The notes under the pieces: model-generated
Seen by the model: only the letters and a program-made list of their open reading frames with translations
What the model was told of the DNA's origin: nothing
Database searches by the model: none
Position numbers and translations under genes: made by a program
Part shown: in pieces, positions 25,428-33,682 of the stretch
Layout: each line of letters begins with the position of its first letter
Position numbering within the stretch: position 1 is the stretch's first letter
NCBI RefSeq assembly: GCF_019797745.1
Contig: NZ_VOSI01000001.1
Coordinates: 1,035,885-1,099,884 of the forward strand
Source of the DNA: Edaphocola aurantiacus
GTDB taxonomy: Bacteria; Bacteroidota; Bacteroidia; Chitinophagales; Chitinophagaceae
Length of the DNA stretch: 64,000 nucleotides
Direction of reading: 5' to 3'

Positions 25428-26345
25428 TTAGTCGTCTTTACTTGCTTTGGGATGTGCCTTTTGATAGATTTTCTTTAAATGTTCAATATTACTATGGGTA
25501 TAGACTTGGGTGGCAGCCAAACTACTATGCCCTAAAAGTTCTTTTATTGCGCTGATTCCGGCACCGTTATTCATCAGCTGGGTAGCAAATGTGTGCCTCA
25601 TCACGTGCGGACTACGTTTCGAAAGTGTAGTGATGTCACTACCGATATACTCTTTTACCCTCCGGTAAACATAATTATCGTATAGTGGCTTTCCTGAGTC
25701 TAAAGTTAATAAAAATTTGTTTTCAACAGAAGCTCTTTCTTTTTTTTCCTGCATATATTTTCGGATCAGATCTGCCAGCTGAGCACCTATAGGAATAGCA
25801 CGCTCTTTACTTCTTTTCCCCATCACCACAATCTGTTTCCGATACAGATCTATATCCGCTTCCTGCAGGCCAATCAGCTCTGCACGGCGTATACCCGTCT
25901 GGTACAGCAACTCCATAATCAGCTGGTCCGTACGGCCCTTAAAGCTATCTTCAAACTCCGTTTCGGCAAACAATTTTTCACTTTGCTCCTGTTCCAGGAA
26001 AACCGGAATGCGCTTAGGTGCTTTTGGCGCCTTGATTTGCACCAGGGGATCCACGGCAACATGCTGCCGTTTCAGTAAAAACTTATACCAGGATTTAAGA
26101 GCAGAAATCTTACGCTGCATAGAGCGTTCCTTATGCGCATCTTTTTCCCTTAGCGACACCAGCCAGGAACGAACATGTATGGGTTTTACATCAGCAATAT
26201 CGCCGATCTCATATACCTCCGTTAAATAAGTAGAAAATTGATCCAGATCACCCTTATACGCAATAAGCGTACGGTCAGAGACGCGTTTTTCAAAGCGCAG
26301 ATATCGTTCAAATTGATCAATGAGTTGGGATACCATATCAGCCAT
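25428..26345 (-). CDS. xerC: Tyrosine recombinase XerC
   Basis: A 305-residue tyrosine recombinase for resolving chromosome dimers at dif with XerD. The SAM-like core-binding domain covers ~1-90 (FERYLRFEKRVSDRTLIAY), the catalytic domain ~110-300. Active-site residues: Arg in TGIRRAEL, Lys in VVMGKRSKER, HxxR in SPHVMRHTFAT, His in LLGHSSLAATQ, and Tyr in VYTHSN. Several starts are possible: the frame reaches 26375; I chose MADMVSQ at 26345, and MVSQ at 26336 is equally good. Context (rpsU, hpf) is core genome, so a phage integrase is unlikely. Confidence 0.9.
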   Translation of the reverse strand: MADMVSQLIDQFERYLRFEKRVSDRTLIAYKGDLDQFSTYLTEVYEIGDIADVKPIHVRSWLVSLREKDAHKERSMQRKISALKSWYKFLLKRQHVAVDPLVQIKAPKAPKRIPVFLEQEQSEKLFAETEFEDSFKGRTDQLIMELLYQTGIRRAELIGLQEADIDLYRKQIVVMGKRSKERAIPIGAQLADLIRKYMQEKKERASVENKFLLTLDSGKPLYDNYVYRRVKEYIGSDITTLSKRSPHVMRHTFATQLMNNGAGISAIKELLGHSSLAATQVYTHSNIEHLKKIYQKAHPKASKDD

Positions 26346-26413
26346 CAGGGTTAGTTCTGCGATATAAAAATACACATTAAGCCATAATGTTTTCAGGCTT
26401 TGACTAATTTATA

Positions 26414-26450
26414 ACAAAAAAACGGGCTAACTGAATCAGTTAGCCCGTTT
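26414..26450 (-). terminator. Terminator of rpsU
   Basis: A 14-bp perfect stem (26420-26433 with 26437-26450) and a 3-base loop, followed on the minus strand by a run of seven Ts. Confidence 0.85.
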
Positions 26451-26477
26451 AAGTGCCTTTTTCGAGAAAAGGGAAAA

Positions 26478-26675
26478 TTATAATTCCACTTTTCCAGCAA
26501 GAATTTGCTGACGATATGCGGCTTTCAGTACTTCCTCTCTCTTTTGGATAGATGGTTTAGTGAAAGACTGGCGTCTGCGCAGTTGGTTCAACGTACGAGA
26601 CTTCTCAAATTTCTTCTTATACTTTTTGAGCGCTTTGTCAATATTCTCGCAATCCTTAGAATCGATAATTAGCAT
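26478..26675 (-). CDS. rpsU: 30S ribosomal protein bS21
   Basis: A 65-residue basic protein beginning MLIIDSKDCENIDKALKKYKKK with the family segment RRRQSFTKPSIQKREEVLKA. It sits on the 30S platform next to the 3' end of 16S rRNA. It has its own promoter (TTG, 17 bases, TATATTTG) and a terminator. Its leader carries AAAAGGAGGT 8 bases before the ATG, a strong Shine-Dalgarno in a genome where the other genes lack one. In Flavobacterium johnsoniae bS21 helps hide the anti-Shine-Dalgarno, which would make this an autoregulatory site (see findings). Confidence 0.96.
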   Translation of the reverse strand: MLIIDSKDCENIDKALKKYKKKFEKSRTLNQLRRRQSFTKPSIQKREEVLKAAYRQQILAGKVEL

Positions 26676-26683
26676 GCTTTAAT

Positions 26684-26693
26684 ACCTCCTTTT
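26684..26693 (-). promoter_or_regulatory. Strong Shine-Dalgarno of rpsU
   Basis: AAAAGGAGGT on the minus strand, 8 bases before the ATG. It includes the full AGGAGGT complement of the 16S rRNA tail. Confidence 0.85.
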
Positions 26694-26709
26694 GGTGAAA
26701 AATAGACGG

Positions 26710-26737
26710 CAAATATAGAACATTTTTAGGACAACAA
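26710..26737 (-). promoter_or_regulatory. Promoter of rpsU
   Basis: Minus-strand TTG (26735-26737), 17-base spacer, exact TATATTTG (26710-26717). The leader is about 30 bases and includes the Shine-Dalgarno. Confidence 0.75.
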
Positions 26738-26760
26738 CACATTAAAACCATATTTTATAT

Positions 26761-26792
26761 AAAAAAGTCCTCAATAAGACTATTGAGGACTT
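26761..26792 (-). terminator. Terminator of queA
   Basis: A 12-bp perfect stem (26765-26776 with 26781-26792), 4-base loop, T-run on the minus strand. Confidence 0.8.
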
Positions 26793-26817
26793 CTATAATA
26801 ATGGTATAATGTCTTTA

Positions 26818-27867
26818 CTACAGGATCAGCATTGCATCTCCGTAGCTGAAGAAATTGTATTTTTCTTTGATTGCAGTATGATATGCTTCCATTGCCAGGT
26901 CATAACCACCAAATGCACAGGCCATAATCAGCAAGCTGGTTTTAGGCAGGTGAAAGTTTGTGATCAGTGAATTTGCAATAGAGAATTCATGCGGCGGATG
27001 AATGAACAGGTTTGTCCAGCCTTCTTCCGGCTTCAGAAAACCCTGTGCGGTAACGGAGCTTTCCAAGGCGCGCATAGTAGTAGTACCTACAGCACAGATG
27101 CGTTTTTTCTGCTCCAGTGCTTTGTTTACGATACTACAGGCATACTCATCTACACGGAAATATTCTGCATCCATTTTATGTTTGCTCAGGTCTTCAACCT
27201 CAATTGGTCTGAAAGTACCTAAGCCTGTATGCAGTGTAATTTCTGCAAATTTCACCCCTTCAATCTCCAGGCGTTTGATCAGCTCACGGCTGAAGTGCAG
27301 ACCAGCAGTCGGCGCTGCTACAGCACCTTCATACTTGGCATATACCGTCTGGTAGCGCTCTTTATCTTCTTCCTCTGGCTTGCGCTTAAACAGCTTAGGC
27401 AGCGGGGTTTCGCCCATACTGTCCAGAACTTGTTTAAAGGCAGCATCATCACCGTCAAAAAGGAAACGGATCGTACGGCCACGGGAAGTAGTGTTATCAA
27501 TTACTTCTGCTACCAATTCATCATTATCTCCGAAATACAGTTTATTACCTACGCGGATTTTACGGGCCGGGTCAACGATTACATCCCATAAGCGGTTTGC
27601 TTTGTGCAACTCTCTCAGCAGGAATACTTCAATCTTAGCGCCGGTCTTTTCTTTTTTTCCGTACAGACGTGCAGGGAACACTTTAGTGTTGTTCACCACC
27701 ATCACATCTTTGTCCTCGAAATAATTTAAAACGTCTTTGAAAACTTTGTGTTCGATCTTGCCGGTATCGCGGTGAATCACCATCAGGCGGCTTTGATCTC
27801 TCTCTTTAGCAGGGTTTTGCGCGATCAGCTCGATCGGCATGTCAAATTTAAACTGTGATAGCTTCAT
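26818..27867 (-). CDS. queA: S-adenosylmethionine:tRNA ribosyltransferase-isomerase QueA
   Basis: A 349-residue enzyme that moves and isomerises the ribosyl part of SAM onto 7-aminomethyl-7-deazaguanine at tRNA position 34 (queuosine pathway, cytoplasm). Family segments: [64 protein letters not shown], and [19 protein letters not shown]. Length is standard. It has a good promoter about 50 bases upstream and a terminator; no other queuosine gene is adjacent. Confidence 0.96.
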   Translation of the reverse strand: MKLSQFKFDMPIELIAQNPAKERDQSRLMVIHRDTGKIEHKVFKDVLNYFEDKDVMVVNNTKVFPARLYGKKEKTGAKIEVFLLRELHKANRLWDVIVDPARKIRVGNKLYFGDNDELVAEVIDNTTSRGRTIRFLFDGDDAAFKQVLDSMGETPLPKLFKRKPEEEDKERYQTVYAKYEGAVAAPTAGLHFSRELIKRLEIEGVKFAEITLHTGLGTFRPIEVEDLSKHKMDAEYFRVDEYACSIVNKALEQKKRICAVGTTTMRALESSVTAQGFLKPEEGWTNLFIHPPHEFSIANSLITNFHLPKTSLLIMACAFGGYDLAMEAYHTAIKEKYNFFSYGDAMLIL

Positions 27868-27917
27868 ATCTTACAGGATATGTGTGTGTTTTGAGGGTTA
27901 TTTTAAAAATAAGTCTG

Positions 27918-27948
27918 CAAAGGTACTCCATTTTAGCAGTAAAGCCAA
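27918..27948 (-). promoter_or_regulatory. Promoter of queA
   Basis: Minus-strand TTG (27946-27948), 20-base spacer, exact TACCTTTG (27918-27925), about 50 bases before the ATG. Confidence 0.75.
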
Positions 27949-27989
27949 ATATATACTAAAACACCTATATCACAAAAACTTATACCATT

Positions 27990-28949
27990 TTATTTTCGCC
28001 GGATGGCCAGTATAGCCAGGCTGCCAAATACTGCAGGCAACACCATATTGATTACCCATAAAAGATAAGAACCACCCAGTATAGCCAGACTTGCTGTGGT
28101 CAGCCCTGTCTGTACAAACAGGAATATACCGGTATAGCCGCGCACGCCCAGCTCCAGCATGGCAATAGAGGGTACAACAGCCAAGGTCCAGAACATAAGC
28201 CCCGACATCATAAAACCAGGCACCCAGGGCACTCCGGCACCCAGGATATTTACAAGTAATAAAAACTGAAGATTATATATGAGGAATCGCCCCAGCGCTA
28301 AACTAAGAATATACAAGAGGTCTTTTTTCTGGTAAGACTTCAATACACGAAGGGCCACATTCACCTTTCGGAGTGTACGGTTACGGGTAGACCAGGAAGA
28401 GAGCCTGCCAACCTTAAGGTACAGCACCAGGATCAGCACGGCAATAAATACGGCTGCAATCAGCGCGATTAAACTGGCCTTGTTCCCAAAGTGAATATTA
28501 TAATAGATCAGCCCTATGATGCCAAAGCTCGCCGTAATACACATCTGCGCAATACTGCCTATCATACTGGCCAGGGCAGCCTTTAATTTATAGCGGTCAG
28601 GAACATGCATAATGCGGCCGGCAAAGTCTCCTACCCTATTGGGCGTAACCAGCGAAAAGGCCATTCCGGTAAGCATGGACAGGTAAGCCCTGTAAAAAGG
28701 AAGTGGATTGATGCGGGATAAAAGCTTACGCCATTTTAACGCCTCCAGGGTCCAGTTGAGGGGGGCCAGCAGCAGTACCAGCAGGAACCATTTTAGCGTG
28801 CGCCCATTCAATTGTCCGCGCAGGGCGGCCCACTGTTTTGCGAGGTCTCCTCTCAGGGTCAGTTGCCTATATATAAGAAACAATAATAAAACAAGCAGCG
28901 CCGGTGTGAAAATATAACGGAGCCATATTTTTTTGGTAGTTTTGTTCAT
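27990..28949 (-). CDS. Flippase-like (lysylphosphatidylglycerol synthase TM-region) membrane protein
   Basis: A 319-residue membrane protein with about eight helices. It matches the UPF0104/LPG synthase TM-domain family: LNWTLEALKWRKLLSRI near residue 70, GMAFSLVTPNRVGDFAGR (the family's T-P-x-R-x-G-E/D motif), and C-terminal helices with LGVRGY and GGSYLLWVINMVLPA. Proteins of this family may flip lipids or support glycosylation; the cargo is unknown. Its 5' end is divergent from ruvC. Confidence 0.8.
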   Translation of the reverse strand: MNKTTKKIWLRYIFTPALLVLLLFLIYRQLTLRGDLAKQWAALRGQLNGRTLKWFLLVLLLAPLNWTLEALKWRKLLSRINPLPFYRAYLSMLTGMAFSLVTPNRVGDFAGRIMHVPDRYKLKAALASMIGSIAQMCITASFGIIGLIYYNIHFGNKASLIALIAAVFIAVLILVLYLKVGRLSSWSTRNRTLRKVNVALRVLKSYQKKDLLYILSLALGRFLIYNLQFLLLVNILGAGVPWVPGFMMSGLMFWTLAVVPSIAMLELGVRGYTGIFLFVQTGLTTASLAILGGSYLLWVINMVLPAVFGSLAILAIRRK

Positions 28950-29004
28950 AAATTGGCAATGGCTAAGGCTTCTTCAGCCATCTAAATCGTTTAAATCCAC
29001 AAGT

Positions 29005-29577
29005 TTGGTCATTATAGGAATAGATCCCGGGACACTCGTAATGGGTTATGGTGTAATATCGGTTGACAAAAATACAATTTCTCTGCTGGAAATGGGCGTA
29101 TTGCACCTTTCCAAACATAAAGATCATGGTGACCGGCTTAACTATATTTTTGAGCGGGTAAGCGCCCTTGTGCAAAGACACCAACCGATTGCCGTAGCAC
29201 TGGAGGCTCCGTTTTACGGAAAGAATGTACAAAGTATGCTGAAACTGGGCAGGGCCCAGGGAGTAGCGATTGCAGCAGCCATGGCACATGGTAGCCGCAC
29301 GGTAGAATATGCACCCAAAAAAATAAAGCAATCAGTAACCGGCAACGGTAATGCCTCTAAAGAGCAGGTCTGGAAAATGCTGCAGCATATCCTGAAATTT
29401 GAGGCTAACCCGGATTATCTTGATGCAACGGATGCTGTAGCGGTAGCACTATGCCATCATTACCAGTCCCGCGGAGGAGAGACTGTTGCCCGTATTACCG
29501 CTAAAAAGAAAGTAGTTAAAGGCTGGGCAGATTTCATTGCCAGTAACCCGGACCGAATAAAGGAAGTGAAAAAATGA
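29005..29577 (+). CDS. ruvC: Crossover junction endodeoxyribonuclease RuvC
   Basis: A ~190-residue Holliday-junction resolvase. Catalytic acids: Asp in IIGIDPGT near the N-terminus, Glu in ALEAPFYGKN, and the Asp pair of YLDATDAVAVALCHH. It cuts junctions symmetrically with RuvAB. The start is uncertain: no in-frame ATG exists near IIGIDPG. I chose the TTG at 29005 (M-V-I-I-G-I-D-P-G); the frame reaches another TTG at 28933 inside the divergent gene. The TGA stop overlaps the ATG of the histidine kinase (ATGA). Confidence 0.88.
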   Translation: MVIIGIDPGTLVMGYGVISVDKNTISLLEMGVLHLSKHKDHGDRLNYIFERVSALVQRHQPIAVALEAPFYGKNVQSMLKLGRAQGVAIAAAMAHGSRTVEYAPKKIKQSVTGNGNASKEQVWKMLQHILKFEANPDYLDATDAVAVALCHHYQSRGGETVARITAKKKVVKGWADFIASNPDRIKEVKK

Positions 29578-30854
29578 AAAATTTAAGATTAATATTTATC
29601 CTGGCATCCCTCTGTACCGTGGGGATCGTGATTACCCAGGTATATTGGGTACGCAGGGCATATGTATTTGAGAACAAAAAATTTGACCTCAATGTAAATA
29701 TTGCACTGAGGGATGTAGCGGTGAAAGTATGGGAGTACAAACAATCCCAGGCTGCGATGTACAATGTCGTGACCCGCGTATCCTCAGATTATTATTTTGT
29801 AAAGATCAATGAACATATAGAGCAGGAGATCCTGGAGCATTTCCTGAAAGAGTCCTTTACGACCAATGATCTCTATACAGATTTTGTATATGGCCTGCAT
29901 GATTGTATGAATAATGATATGGAGTACAAGCGCTTCATTAACCTGAGCAATCGTACTGCCCGTCCAACAGACTTCGTGGACATTCCCAAAACAAAAATCG
30001 AGAACTACTACTTTGTGGTATACTTCCCTACCCGCAAAGACTATCTCGCGTCTCAGCTTACCTTCTGGATGATCTCCTCTGTCTTCCTGGTAGGCGTATT
30101 GCTGTTTATGGCTTATATCGTATATGTGATCCTGAACCAGAAGCGTCTGAGCCAAATGCAGAAGGACTTTGTGAAGAACATGACACATGAGTTTAAAACG
30201 CCGCTGGCCAGCATACAACTCGCCTCATCTGTATTGAAAAAACCTACTATTATTCAGAATCCGGGGCGTCTGCTCAATTATGCAACCATTATCGAGTCTG
30301 AAGCCAAAAGGCTTGAAATGCAGGTAGAGCGCGTATTGCAAATGTCTCTTGGGCAGAAAAGGGAGCTGGAACTAAACAAAAAGATGACCGATATACGTCC
30401 TATCATTACAGACGTGATTTCGATGTATCATACCAAACTGGAAAGCCGGCAGGGCATGGTACTCGCCGATCTGGGCGAGCAGCCTGTGATGCTGAACATT
30501 GATATAGAACATATGAGCATTGCACTGAGTAACCTTATCGACAATGCCATCAAATACACCCCTGAAGAAGTGAGTCCGAAAATATCTGTCATTCTTAAAG
30601 ACCAGCCCAAACAGGTAAGTCTTACCATCTCTGATAATGGTATCGGCATTGACAGAAGTAATGTCCGGCACATATTTGAGCGTTTCTACCGCGTATCTAC
30701 AGGTAATGTACATAACGTAAAAGGATTCGGCATCGGGCTTAATTATGTAAAAGCCATAATGGATTTGCATGAAGGCAAAATCATTTGTGAGAGTGAGCCC
30801 AACCATGGCTCATCTTTTACCATCATCCTTCCAAAACCGGAGGCTGAAAAATGA
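29574..30854 (+). CDS. Membrane sensor histidine kinase
   Basis: A 426-residue kinase. Helix 1 (~residues 6-23, IFILASLCTVGIVITQV), a periplasmic domain of ~130 residues without a recognised fold, helix 2 (~158-182), then HisKA with His205 in MTHEFKTPLASIQ and HATPase_c with LSNLIDNAIKYTPEE, ISDNGIGID and GFGIGLNYVKAIMDLH. By family it autophosphorylates and passes phosphate to a regulator. The response regulator at 22.8 kb is a possible partner. It overlaps ruvC and the glycosyltransferase by 4 bases each, a tight operon. Confidence 0.92.
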   Translation: MKNLRLIFILASLCTVGIVITQVYWVRRAYVFENKKFDLNVNIALRDVAVKVWEYKQSQAAMYNVVTRVSSDYYFVKINEHIEQEILEHFLKESFTTNDLYTDFVYGLHDCMNNDMEYKRFINLSNRTARPTDFVDIPKTKIENYYFVVYFPTRKDYLASQLTFWMISSVFLVGVLLFMAYIVYVILNQKRLSQMQKDFVKNMTHEFKTPLASIQLASSVLKKPTIIQNPGRLLNYATIIESEAKRLEMQVERVLQMSLGQKRELELNKKMTDIRPIITDVISMYHTKLESRQGMVLADLGEQPVMLNIDIEHMSIALSNLIDNAIKYTPEEVSPKISVILKDQPKQVSLTISDNGIGIDRSNVRHIFERFYRVSTGNVHNVKGFGIGLNYVKAIMDLHEGKIICESEPNHGSSFTIILPKPEAEK

Positions 30855-32065
30855 GCATCTTAGTACTGACAAACCGCATTCCCTACCCTCTGAATGACGG
30901 GGGTAATCTCGCGGTTAATAATATGCTGGAAGGCTTACTGCTGCAAGGTGCAGAAGTAAGTCTGTTATCGATGAATACAACCCGCCACCGGGTTGCGGAA
31001 CAGCAATTCCCTGCATTGTTCAACCAATTAAAACAGGTTATTACTGTCAACGTAGATAATCGTATTAAGCCGGTCGCAGCACTGACACATCTGCTCAGGG
31101 GTAAATCGTATAACATAGCCCGGTTTATCAATGCTGCATTTGCAGCTGCACTGACCAGGATACTGCAGGAGCAAACCTTTGATGTGGTACTGCTGGAAGG
31201 CTTATTTGTTACGCCCTATGTACCCCTGATCCGCAAACACAGCAAGGCCACAATTTGCTATCGCCAGCATAATGTAGAGTTTGAAATATGGGAGCGTCTG
31301 GCCCGGACAACCGGAAATCCGGCAAAAAGATGGTACTTGCATCAGCTGGCCACAGCCTTAAAAAAATATGAATTAAAACATAAAAACGATTACGATCTCA
31401 TCGCTGCTATTTCTCCTGTTGATGCGGCACATTATCACCAGGCAGGCTGTACCATTCCTATTGTAACGGTGCCATTTGCCTTACCTGCTGCCCAGATCAA
31501 TAAAGATGAGGTAAACAATATCGCCCTGAGCCTTTATCATATCGGGGCAATGGACTGGCAACCGAACCAGGAAGGCATATTATGGTTCCTGGAACAGGTA
31601 TGGCCTATTGTATTGCAGCAAGTACCCCAGGCACATTTACACCTTGCCGGCCGCAATATGCCGGAATCCTTTACCACCGGCCACTGGCCTGGTGTTACTG
31701 TGGCGGGCGAAGTGGCTGATGCCAGGGCATTTGAACAAGATAAAAATATCCTGATCGTACCCATCCATTCCGGAGGGGGCATAAGGGTAAAAATACTGCA
31801 ATCAATGGCCCGCGGCAAGGCTGTGATCACGACTGCTGTAGGACTGCAGGGTATTGAAGCGGCCACCGATGGCAAAGAAGTCCTCGTAGCGGACACTGCT
31901 CCGGCATTTGCGACACATTGCATTAGCCTTTTAAATAATATAAATATGGTAACTGAAATGGGCGAACAGGCATTTCAGCTCATCCGCAGGCACTACGAAC
32001 TGGAGCAGGTAAGTGCTTATTTTGTGCACACCCTGCGTCAGCACAAGCTTTCAGATACCCGCTGA
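30851..32065 (+). CDS. GT4-like glycosyltransferase
   Basis: A 404-residue GT-B fold protein. N-terminal half: LTNRIPYPLNDGGNLAVNNML with helix LEGLLLQGAEVSLLS. C-terminal half: YHIGAMDWQPNQEGILWF, ILIVPIHSGGGIRVKILQSMARGKAVITTAVGLQGIEA with the donor-binding Gly-rich and G-K-A-V-x-T-T features. It has no membrane helix. It probably acts in surface polysaccharide or lipid glycosylation; donor and acceptor unknown. Its ATG overlaps the kinase stop (ATGA). Confidence 0.85.
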   Translation: MSILVLTNRIPYPLNDGGNLAVNNMLEGLLLQGAEVSLLSMNTTRHRVAEQQFPALFNQLKQVITVNVDNRIKPVAALTHLLRGKSYNIARFINAAFAAALTRILQEQTFDVVLLEGLFVTPYVPLIRKHSKATICYRQHNVEFEIWERLARTTGNPAKRWYLHQLATALKKYELKHKNDYDLIAAISPVDAAHYHQAGCTIPIVTVPFALPAAQINKDEVNNIALSLYHIGAMDWQPNQEGILWFLEQVWPIVLQQVPQAHLHLAGRNMPESFTTGHWPGVTVAGEVADARAFEQDKNILIVPIHSGGGIRVKILQSMARGKAVITTAVGLQGIEAATDGKEVLVADTAPAFATHCISLLNNINMVTEMGEQAFQLIRRHYELEQVSAYFVHTLRQHKLSDTR

Positions 32066-32107
32066 CAGAAACACAAAACAATTCATTCAAAATTGACATT
32101 AAGATGT

Positions 32108-32115
32108 TATTTTTG
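32108..32115 (+). promoter_or_regulatory. -7 box of the MBL-fold hydrolase gene
   Basis: Exact TATTTTTG, 34 bases before the ATG at 32150. It lies within the upstream part of the open frame and so supports the later start. Confidence 0.5.
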
Positions 32116-32149
32116 TAGGTTACGGACCATAAAAACCTCCGTAAGACCA

Positions 32150-32830
32150 ATGAACTTTACTTTTTTCGGACACGCGTGCTTTTCTGTGAACTTTGGCGAT
32201 ACGACTATCCTGTTTGATCCTTTTATCACTCCTAACTCCCTGGCTAAAGAGGTGGATATGGCTGCGATAAAAGCAGATTACATTTTTGTATCACACGGTC
32301 ATGGAGATCACGTTGCAGACCTGATCGCGCTGGCAAAGCAAACGCAGGCCACTGTGGTATCCAACTTCGAGATCATCGACTGGGTAACCAAGCAAGGCTA
32401 CGAAAAAGTACATCCGATGAATTTCGGTACCAAAACATTTGATTTCGGTAAAGTTCATTTTGTACCCGCAGCACACAGCAGTGCCCTTCCCGATGGCAGC
32501 TATGGAGGTAATCCGGGCGGCTTCCTGATCAAAACCCAGGAAGGTAGCTTTTACTATACCGGAGATACCAGCCTTACTGCAGAATTTACCATGATTCCAA
32601 AATACGGCAGCCCTGATTTTGCGATTATGCCTATCGGAGGTAATTTCACTATGGATGTGGATGATGCTGTGATCGCCGCAGAAATGATCGGTTGTAAACA
32701 GATCGTGGGCGTACACTATGATACCTTCGGGTATATCGTGATTGACAAGGATGCTGCACAAGCTGCATTCCAGGCATCCGGAGCAACATTACTCCTGCCA
32801 AAAATCGGAGAAACCATTACGGTCAAATAA
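32150..32830 (+). CDS. UPF0173-type metal-dependent hydrolase (MBL fold)
   Basis: A 226-residue metallo-beta-lactamase-fold protein. It begins MNFTFFGHACFSV with ILFDPFITPN, and has the metal motif VSHGHGDHVADL, PAAHSSALPDG, YYTGDTSLTAEF, and HYDTFGYI. This is the YtkL/UPF0173 pattern; the substrate is unknown. The frame continues upstream to 32093, but a -7 box at 32108-32115 and the family N-terminus both fit MNFTFFG. It precedes parA by 48 bases and may share its transcript. Confidence 0.88.
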   Translation: MNFTFFGHACFSVNFGDTTILFDPFITPNSLAKEVDMAAIKADYIFVSHGHGDHVADLIALAKQTQATVVSNFEIIDWVTKQGYEKVHPMNFGTKTFDFGKVHFVPAAHSSALPDGSYGGNPGGFLIKTQEGSFYYTGDTSLTAEFTMIPKYGSPDFAIMPIGGNFTMDVDDAVIAAEMIGCKQIVGVHYDTFGYIVIDKDAAQAAFQASGATLLLPKIGETITVK

Positions 32831-32878
32831 GCCGGAAGACACAATAGAACAAGACTATTTAAAGAAATTGTACAACGT

Positions 32879-33682
32879 ATGACTAAAGTATTAGCTATTG
32901 CCAATCAGAAAGGGGGAGTCGGCAAAACCACTACTGCCATTAATCTTGCGGCCAGCCTTGCGGTTTTGGAATACAAAACATTGCTTATTGACGCAGATCC
33001 ACAGGCCAATAGCACTTCCGGCAACGGATTTGACCTGAGAAATATACAAGTCAGTTTATACGACTGTCTGGTGAATGAAATGCCGATCAGGCAGATCATG
33101 CTGGAAACAGAAACACCAAACCTGTATGTACTGCCTTCTCACCTGGACCTGGTGGGCGCCGAGATCGAACTGATTAATCACCCTAACAGGGAGCACATCC
33201 TGAAGCAGGCCATTGCGGAACTGCATCAGGAGTTTGACTTTATCATCATCGACTGTTCCCCATCTTTAGGTCTGATTACCGTGAACGCACTTACTGCTGC
33301 TGATGCCGTAATCATTCCGGTACAGTGCGAGTTTTTCGCCCTGGAGGGTTTAGGCAAACTCCTGAACACCATCAAGATCGTACAGACAAGATTAAACCCT
33401 GCTCTGCAGATCGAAGGTATCTTAATGACGATGTATGATGGCCGTTTGCGCCTGAGCAACCAGGTTGTAGAAGAGATTAAAAATCACTTCGAAGAACTGG
33501 TATTCAAAACAATTATTCACCGTAATACCAAACTGGGAGAAGCGCCTAGCTTTGGTAAGCCGGTATTGATGTATGACACCGAAAGTACCGGTGCGATCAA
33601 TTACCTGAACCTGGCCAAAGAGATTCTGCAAAAGAATAACCTGACCAAGATTAAAAATTCTGAAAGTAATATAAATGCATAA
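32879..33682 (+). CDS. parA: Chromosome-partitioning ATPase ParA/Soj
   Basis: A 267-residue Walker-type ATPase: deviant Walker A in NQKGGVGKTTTAINLA near residue 10, DADPQANSTS, and FIIIDCSPSLGL (Walker B). It binds DNA as an ATP dimer and moves ParB-parS complexes during segregation. Its length (short, no N-terminal HTH) is the chromosomal Soj type. It overlaps parB by 8 bases. Confidence 0.95.
   Translation: MTKVLAIANQKGGVGKTTTAINLAASLAVLEYKTLLIDADPQANSTSGNGFDLRNIQVSLYDCLVNEMPIRQIMLETETPNLYVLPSHLDLVGAEIELINHPNREHILKQAIAELHQEFDFIIIDCSPSLGLITVNALTAADAVIIPVQCEFFALEGLGKLLNTIKIVQTRLNPALQIEGILMTMYDGRLRLSNQVVEEIKNHFEELVFKTIIHRNTKLGEAPSFGKPVLMYDTESTGAINYLNLAKEILQKNNLTKIKNSESNINA

Noticed and set aside
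25601..25625. CACGTG core in xerC as a parS site
   Set aside because: Only the six central bases match; the flanking bases do not form the 16-base palindrome.
25428..26345. Integrase of a mobile element
   Set aside because: The gene matches XerC in length and motifs and sits between rpsU and hpf with no flanking att repeats or cargo genes.
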